From contig CM051511.1 in assembly GCA_028015205.1 (NCBI GenBank), positions 36,076,001 to 36,140,000 of the forward strand: DNA of 64,000 bases. The letters run 5' to 3'. This document shows positions 59,050-64,000 of this stretch, piece by piece. The position numbers and the translations under genes were made by a program. The DNA comes from Mytilisepta virgata (lineage: Eukaryota; Mollusca; Bivalvia; Mytilida; Mytilidae). Numbering within the stretch: the stretch's first letter is position 1; each line of letters starts with the position of its first letter. The notes beneath the pieces were generated by a model. The model was not told the origin of the DNA. It did not search any database and saw only the letters and a program-made list of their open reading frames with translations.

Positions 59050-59400
59050 AGTTCGTCGATAGTCTCGTGGTAGCGTGCTCAACTCGAGTGCAGAAGGTCG
59101 CGGGTTCAATCCCCGGCTGGGTCAAACCAAACACATTAAAATTGGTATTTGCTGCTTCTCCGCCAAGCACGCTGCATCCAGAGCAAAGATCGACTGGTCG
59201 GCTCGGAGTCGGTATAATGTGTCCGAGTGGGGTGACATATATTCCTGCGGACAGTTACCTCCTGAGCTAGGACATAAAAAATCCGGCTCGTGCAAAGCAG
59301 GAATCATATTCATTATACCCATGATACCATAACATGTTGTCGTCCTGATATGTACCTAGTTACCACTAGACGTTAAACAATAATTCATCCATCATCCATC
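59050..59400 (+). mobile_element. Second type of tRNA-derived SINE
   Basis: A-box-like TAGTCTCGTGG (59060) and B box GGTTCAATCCC (59103) about 43 nt apart, followed by a 230-bp non-tRNA body and a short CATC-rich tail (CATCCATCATCCATCC). No clear target duplication. Confidence 0.65.
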
Positions 59401-60355
59401 CAAAATTACCTAGCATAACAAATTTAACTTTTTTGGTAGGTGTTACATATATCAGATGGGGCAGAACTACCTGTCCTGAAATTGGAACAGAACTGGTATA
59501 TGCAGGTAAGTTAATTGGATTTTACTTTTAGGGAAGCATGCAAGTTTCTGCTGACAAAAAGTCAATAAACAATAAATAGAAAATGGAGATGGGGTATGGA
59601 TCACAGAGATAGGATGGCGGGCTGCATTACAACTGCGCACTTTTTGTAGTTCAGGACTAATACATCTGTACACCTTTTAATATTACAACTGCGCAATGTT
59701 TTTTTCTTCTTACATCTGTGCATAAAAAATGAAATCGAATGTAATCGAAATCTGTACATTAGAGAAGTAAACTTTAGCTGATTTGAATTATAACTGGAAA
59801 ATAATTCATTTTTTTTGTAATTGGTTCTAATACTAGCAAAACACTGCAAAATATACTCTTTAATTGTTTTAGTGAGGCCATATGCAAATTTCTTTGTTAT
59901 GTTCTATATTTACTTGCTATCATAATCCGCTGAACAGAGAATAATTATGTAGTGATTTTCTTTTTTTTTTCTGAGTATTTTCCTGGATACTCAGAAAGCA
60001 TTTCACAGGGATACTTCAATGGGGCTTGGACAGTGAAGTATAATTGTAACAGGCAATCTGAAAAATAAATAATATTTATTTGTTGAAAAAAAAGAGAATA
60101 ATTATGCTTGACATGAACATGGATTTTTCTCTATAATAGAGACATACGGGGAAAAAAATTTCTACACACAAATGCGCACACCTTCCAACTATATTCAGTG
60201 TTGAAGAAAACCGGCGATCTTTTGTGGAGGTTCGCACTGAAATCTATTATACAGACTGACGAAAAATATTCAGTTATTATACATCAACAAAAAAGGGAAG
60301 CCAGTCCTTAGGAAAGTAAACAGTGCACAGTTGTATATAAAAAGCGTTAAAATGT
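59401..60355. other. Intergenic, nothing recognised
   Basis: The phrase ACAACTGCGCA occurs at about 59629 and 59685. A small hairpin GAGTATTTTCCTGGATACTC lies near 59972. Otherwise featureless. Confidence 0.4.
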
Positions 60356-60910
60356 GTTTATTTGGTTCTGGCGGCCATCTTGGATGGCAGGTTTAGTCAT
60401 CGGATAATATTCTGAAAGAGGATCGCCTAAGGACCATTTAAAGGCTGTCAAGTTTTGTTCCAATTAGCATAGTTGTTTCAGACAGGATCTTTAGGGTCAA
60501 ATGTTCAACTGTTCAGCTCTGGTGGCCATCTTGGATGGCAGGTGGGGTCATAGGATCCAATTCTGAAAGAGGGCCACCTAATGACCATTCCGCCCAGTAG
60601 TTTAAGACAAGAAGATCTTTAAGTAAATTTCCCATAGGATCCTATGTTAAATTATGTTCGCCTCTGCGGGCGACCATTTTGGATGACAGACAAGGTCATC
60701 GGATACAACTCCGAAAGAGGACCACCTAAGGACCATTGCTGCCATGTTTTGTTTCGATTGGCTTTGTGGTTTCAAACAAAATCTTCAAGTAAATTTCCCA
60801 TAGGGTCCTATATGTTTAACTATGTTTGGCTCTGACGGCCATCGAATACAATTTCGAAAGAGGACTATCTAAAGACCATTGCTGCCAAGTTTTGTTCCAA
60901 TTGACAAATA
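60356..60910. repeat. Tandem repeat, about 145-170-bp unit, four copies
   Basis: GGCCATCTTGGATGGCAGGT at about 60372 and 60526, then diverged forms at about 60668 and 60835. Units share CTGAAAGAGGA.C.CCTAA.GACCATT. Confidence 0.75.
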
Positions 60911-62040
60911 TCGAGTTTTCATAACTCATAAAAACACACCTCTGAGTTCTATACCCTGACAAAAATCTAAGTATACTCTTTGGTATAAATTACATTTTGT
61001 ACAATCTCAATGCGGCATCACAATATGTGCGTCTTGATAATAAACCGAAAGTATTAGAAAATGGTTTAGCCAATGATAACGGATAACTGTTCTATTTGGT
61101 AAAAACTGTCCTCCTTACATCAATAATTCCTTAATGACATGTATTGTCTGTTCTAGTCCAGTCGTAGGATATGTGCATAGACAACAGCACACATTTTATT
61201 GTCAATGGAAGAGAACAATTACAACATGAATAAAACATATTTACATCTGATTATTAAATGATTTTGTTGATTTTTAATTGATAAAGAAAAAGAATCAAAA
61301 TTATTTACATATAGTATTATATTATTCTATTATTATTCACCTAATGTTTTTAAGAAAAGTATTAAGTTTATTGATATGGCAACAGAATGAGAAACAACAC
61401 AAATTCTCGATATATGAGACTATTATAACAATAATAGTTAAATATATTTCTAAAATGGGATAGGAATTCTTTATTTTTTCATCTTATATTTTAATCTTTG
61501 TTTTTATCAATTTGCATGAAGCATGATGAACAAACGACCTTCCAGACGTAAAACATCTCAAGTAAAATTGCAATCAAATTGCATGAAAATAATCCTTTAA
61601 CACCCTCTACTTCTAATCCCTGTTCATTTAGGGAATGTTTCTAATTTTTTGAACAGGGGTTAATCCATTGGTTATGTTACAAGACCAAACCAGGTTATAA
61701 AGTATAACCAATGTTGCTCTATGCTGTTCATCCAATCAAAATGCAGTATTCGAATTAAATTGAATTATATATTACAGATCAATGTTTGTTCCGTCGTCTC
61801 AAAAGAAATCACAACGCCATTCTTTTGAGTCTTACAAGAGGAACTGTCATAACGGGGAAATTCATCAGCTGTTTGAACTTTTAATGCTTCATAGTACAAT
61901 AAAATCAAATGAAAAGTAAGTTTTACATCTATTTCGTTTACTTTTCTACCGTTTTCGATTTCTTGTTTAGACGTTCCAAAATCAAAATGGCCGTCACATA
62001 AAAGGCCTTGCAATACCACTTAGTCTACCTATGGCTGCAA
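60911..62040. other. Intergenic, nothing recognised
   Basis: AT-rich; no gene or clear repeat. Confidence 0.4.
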
Positions 62041-62044
62041 TGAA

Positions 62045-62215
62045 TTTTACGAATCTACCTCCGGTTTTTTGGTGGACTCCATGTTGTGCATATGTTTTTA
62101 GTTTTTAATCTTAGTGCATGTATTGTTTTGGTCTTATCTTCGTTGTTCTCTGGAGTTTGTCAGTTGTTACGATTATCCCCTCCTTCGAATATCCCTTTGG
62201 TATCTCTTGACTTTA
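62045..62215. repeat. Possible diverged copy of a common bivalve interspersed repeat
   Basis: The run from TTTTTTGGTGGACTCC to ATCCCTTTGGTATCTCTTGAC resembles an interspersed repeat I recall from bivalve genomes. There is no second copy in the window. Confidence 0.3.
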
Positions 62216-62419
62216 CCTATAAAGTTTTATGCATTATACATTGTATAATTCACAATGGTTCATTTATTTTTAATATCACTTTGAGAAAAAGTAATACTAT
62301 ATGTAAAATTCTAAAATGTTTTCTTTTCAACACCTATTATCGAATTCTCTATAATAGAATACTAGTAACCAATCTACAAGTACTTAGAGGTACAAAGTAT
62401 TTGGTCGCAAAATTTTAAG

Positions 62420-63164
62420 TAACTCTATGCCACAAATAATTCATAGTTGGCGTGAAGCATGACAATAATGGGGTTTAAGGTGGGTAGCAATTTGTACCTG
62501 TGGCACATCTACGTCCTGTTGAATGATACACGCTTTAATTTTTCACCATAATTAACAATGCCATCTTTAATTTTGGACCTGTCTAACAAGTCTTTGAGCG
62601 GGGTATTTGTTTAAGCTTTAAGGATGATCGCTGGTCTGATAGGAAATAAATAGGATTTGAAATAGGTGTTTTAGTTTGAGAGAACATATGAATAGTAAAC
62701 AAATAAGCAAAAATAAAATATAGGTTCATGTGCTCATTTTAGAGCTATAAGGCCTTGAAAATTTGCAGGAAATGGGTTTTCTCTGGATTTTTCATTGTCT
62801 TTGCATTGACAACTTCAGTCTCTCAAAAATTATGAAAAAATAAAAAGGATTTCATAAAATTTGGTCAAATTCCATTTTACAGTATATATGATTGAATTAT
62901 AAAAGAAAAGGTGGGGGATCATGGGCAAAAATTTTCATGGTTAAGAAATGGATAAAACCCGAAGATTCCGAAAATCTGACAAAAAGACCAAAACATGAGC
63001 AGCGAGCATCCTTAAACGTATAGCTTCCATTTGATACATAATAAATCTTGTTTACTTATTCTTTTTTATTATTATTTTTATTTTTACTCTAATGAGGAGC
63101 ATCAATTCGTATTTTGAAAATAGTTTGGAGTGCTCGACTAGGCATAGATTTTGTGCCTTTCAGA
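62420..63164. other. 3' flank of the minus-strand gene
   Basis: AT-rich. TTTATT (AATAAA on the minus strand) at about 63065 could be the polyadenylation signal for the frame at 63165. No other feature. Confidence 0.4.
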
Positions 63165-63998
63165 TTAAGATGTCGGATCTGCATTTAACTTTTTTGCAGG
63201 GTTTAATTCTGTTGCATCTGGAAAAATCTCTGTTGGTGTACTGGTTCGCTCCTTAGGTGATGTATTGGGTTGCTCAATGACTGCATTGGTATCAGTCTTT
63301 GTCGGAAAATTATTTTCATTTTCATTTGTCACTGAAACCGTCACTTCTGGCTTTTCGATGTTGTGAGAAAAAAAATCATTTTTAACAGATTGTCCAATTG
63401 AATCTTGAAGCAAATCCTGGTTCTCGTTGGTACTGAAAGCTTCGAATGGAGATGACTGTATATTACTTTTCGTATTTATGGTAAATGGTGCAGGAAAGTA
63501 GTCATCCACCGGGAAAGAATTCTTGGATAACTCGGACATGTGAATTTTTGGTAACAATGTGGTCATCTGCATTGGTTTTAAAAATCTATTGAAATGAGCT
63601 CTCTTGTTTTGTTCCTGAGGAAACATTGGTCTTCCAAATGTCATTTTGTTGAACACATTTTTATTTCCCGGGATTAACATATTTACATTGAAGTCGTCGT
63701 TGGTTAATATCTTTGATGGTAATCTTTCCCTGGTTATAACATCTTGAGAAGTTTCAGATAACTTAGGATTAATCCCTTTTACAAATTCAGAATTATCGAA
63801 TTTTTCATTTAAAAGTAATTTTCGAAATTCATAAGGCATCTGTTGAACTCGCTGTTTTCTCAGAAAATTCAACGGATTCCCTCTTAATTTTGAAAGAGCC
63901 AAAACCGTTCTTCGAATCGCATTAAACATGTTTTTCCTTTTAGAAGAGGGATCTAACCATCTTGGCGCTTTAATTTCTTCTCGCAAATCATTACGCAT
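63165..63998 (-). CDS. Unrecognised protein, 3' part (277 codons visible, truncated at window edge)
   Basis: A single long open frame, by far the longest without a recognised family here. It ends in TAA at 63165 and stays open to the window edge, so the Met at 63998 need not be the start. The first 70 residues are basic with helix-like stretches (AIRRTVLALSKL, MPYEFRKLLL). The middle has Phe/Pro/Met-rich pieces (GRPMFPQEQNKR, VDDYFPAPF). The last 100 are Asn/Thr/Glu/Pro-rich and probably disordered. It has no cysteine, membrane segment or known motif. Its composition would suit a secreted or disordered protein, but no function can be assigned. Confidence 0.55.
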   Translation of the reverse strand: MRNDLREEIKAPRWLDPSSKRKNMFNAIRRTVLALSKLRGNPLNFLRKQRVQQMPYEFRKLLLNEKFDNSEFVKGINPKLSETSQDVITRERLPSKILTNDDFNVNMLIPGNKNVFNKMTFGRPMFPQEQNKRAHFNRFLKPMQMTTLLPKIHMSELSKNSFPVDDYFPAPFTINTKSNIQSSPFEAFSTNENQDLLQDSIGQSVKNDFFSHNIEKPEVTVSVTNENENNFPTKTDTNAVIEQPNTSPKERTSTPTEIFPDATELNPAKKLNADPTS

Positions 63999-64000
63999 CG

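Noticed and set aside
59055..59130. Functional tRNA gene
   Set aside because: A and B box spacing is tRNA-like, but no convincing acceptor-stem pairing was found and the sequence runs into a SINE-like body.

Overview
The window looks like intron-rich, AT-rich nuclear DNA of a bivalve mollusc, probably mussel-like. The reasons are the animal gene content (perlecan, LRRC34), GT-AG introns of 0.3-9.6 kb, tRNA-derived SINEs, and many MITE-like and tandem repeats of a style I associate with bivalves. The taxon call is inference from memory; no marker gene fixes the species.

1-30.4 kb (+ strand): the 3' end of a perlecan (HSPG2) gene. Seventeen exons join without a frame break into 849 residues: the second half of one Ig domain, one full Ig domain, then LamG1-EGF-EGF-LamG2-EGF-EGF-LamG3 and a stop at 29923. 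This is the endorepellin layout. An extra 81-nt, phase-compatible exon (10864-10944) would insert a 27-residue Tyr/Arg-rich segment into LamG2 and is the most interesting coding observation. Introns are filled with mobile DNA: TA-flanked pogo-like elements, TTAA-flanked MITEs, a 157-nt foldback, a SINE, a 1.66-kb TIR element and a 5.7-kb giant inverted repeat (12821-18502).

30.4-38.7 kb: intergenic. It holds a decayed BEL/Pao retrotransposon (gag, protease, start of RT; about 33.1-35.5 kb) interrupted by a copy of perlecan 3'-flanking DNA, a two-unit tandem repeat, and two related hairpins near 37.5 kb.

38.75-54.96 kb (+ strand): a complete LRRC34-type leucine-rich-repeat gene. Nine coding exons give 425 residues and end at 54821. 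Its introns carry a second TTAA MITE, a GGACCTCC-rich foldback, tandem repeats, and two SINEs with perfect 12-bp target duplications lying within about 25 nt of splice sites.

55-63 kb: intergenic, with several 140-190-bp tandem arrays, a second type of tRNA-derived SINE and otherwise featureless AT-rich DNA. 63165-63998 (- strand): the 3' part of an unrecognised 277-residue open frame that runs off the window edge.

The genes have no evident joint function: perlecan is a basement-membrane proteoglycan and LRRC34 an intracellular LRR protein. No CRISPR, operon, rRNA or functional tRNA gene was seen.
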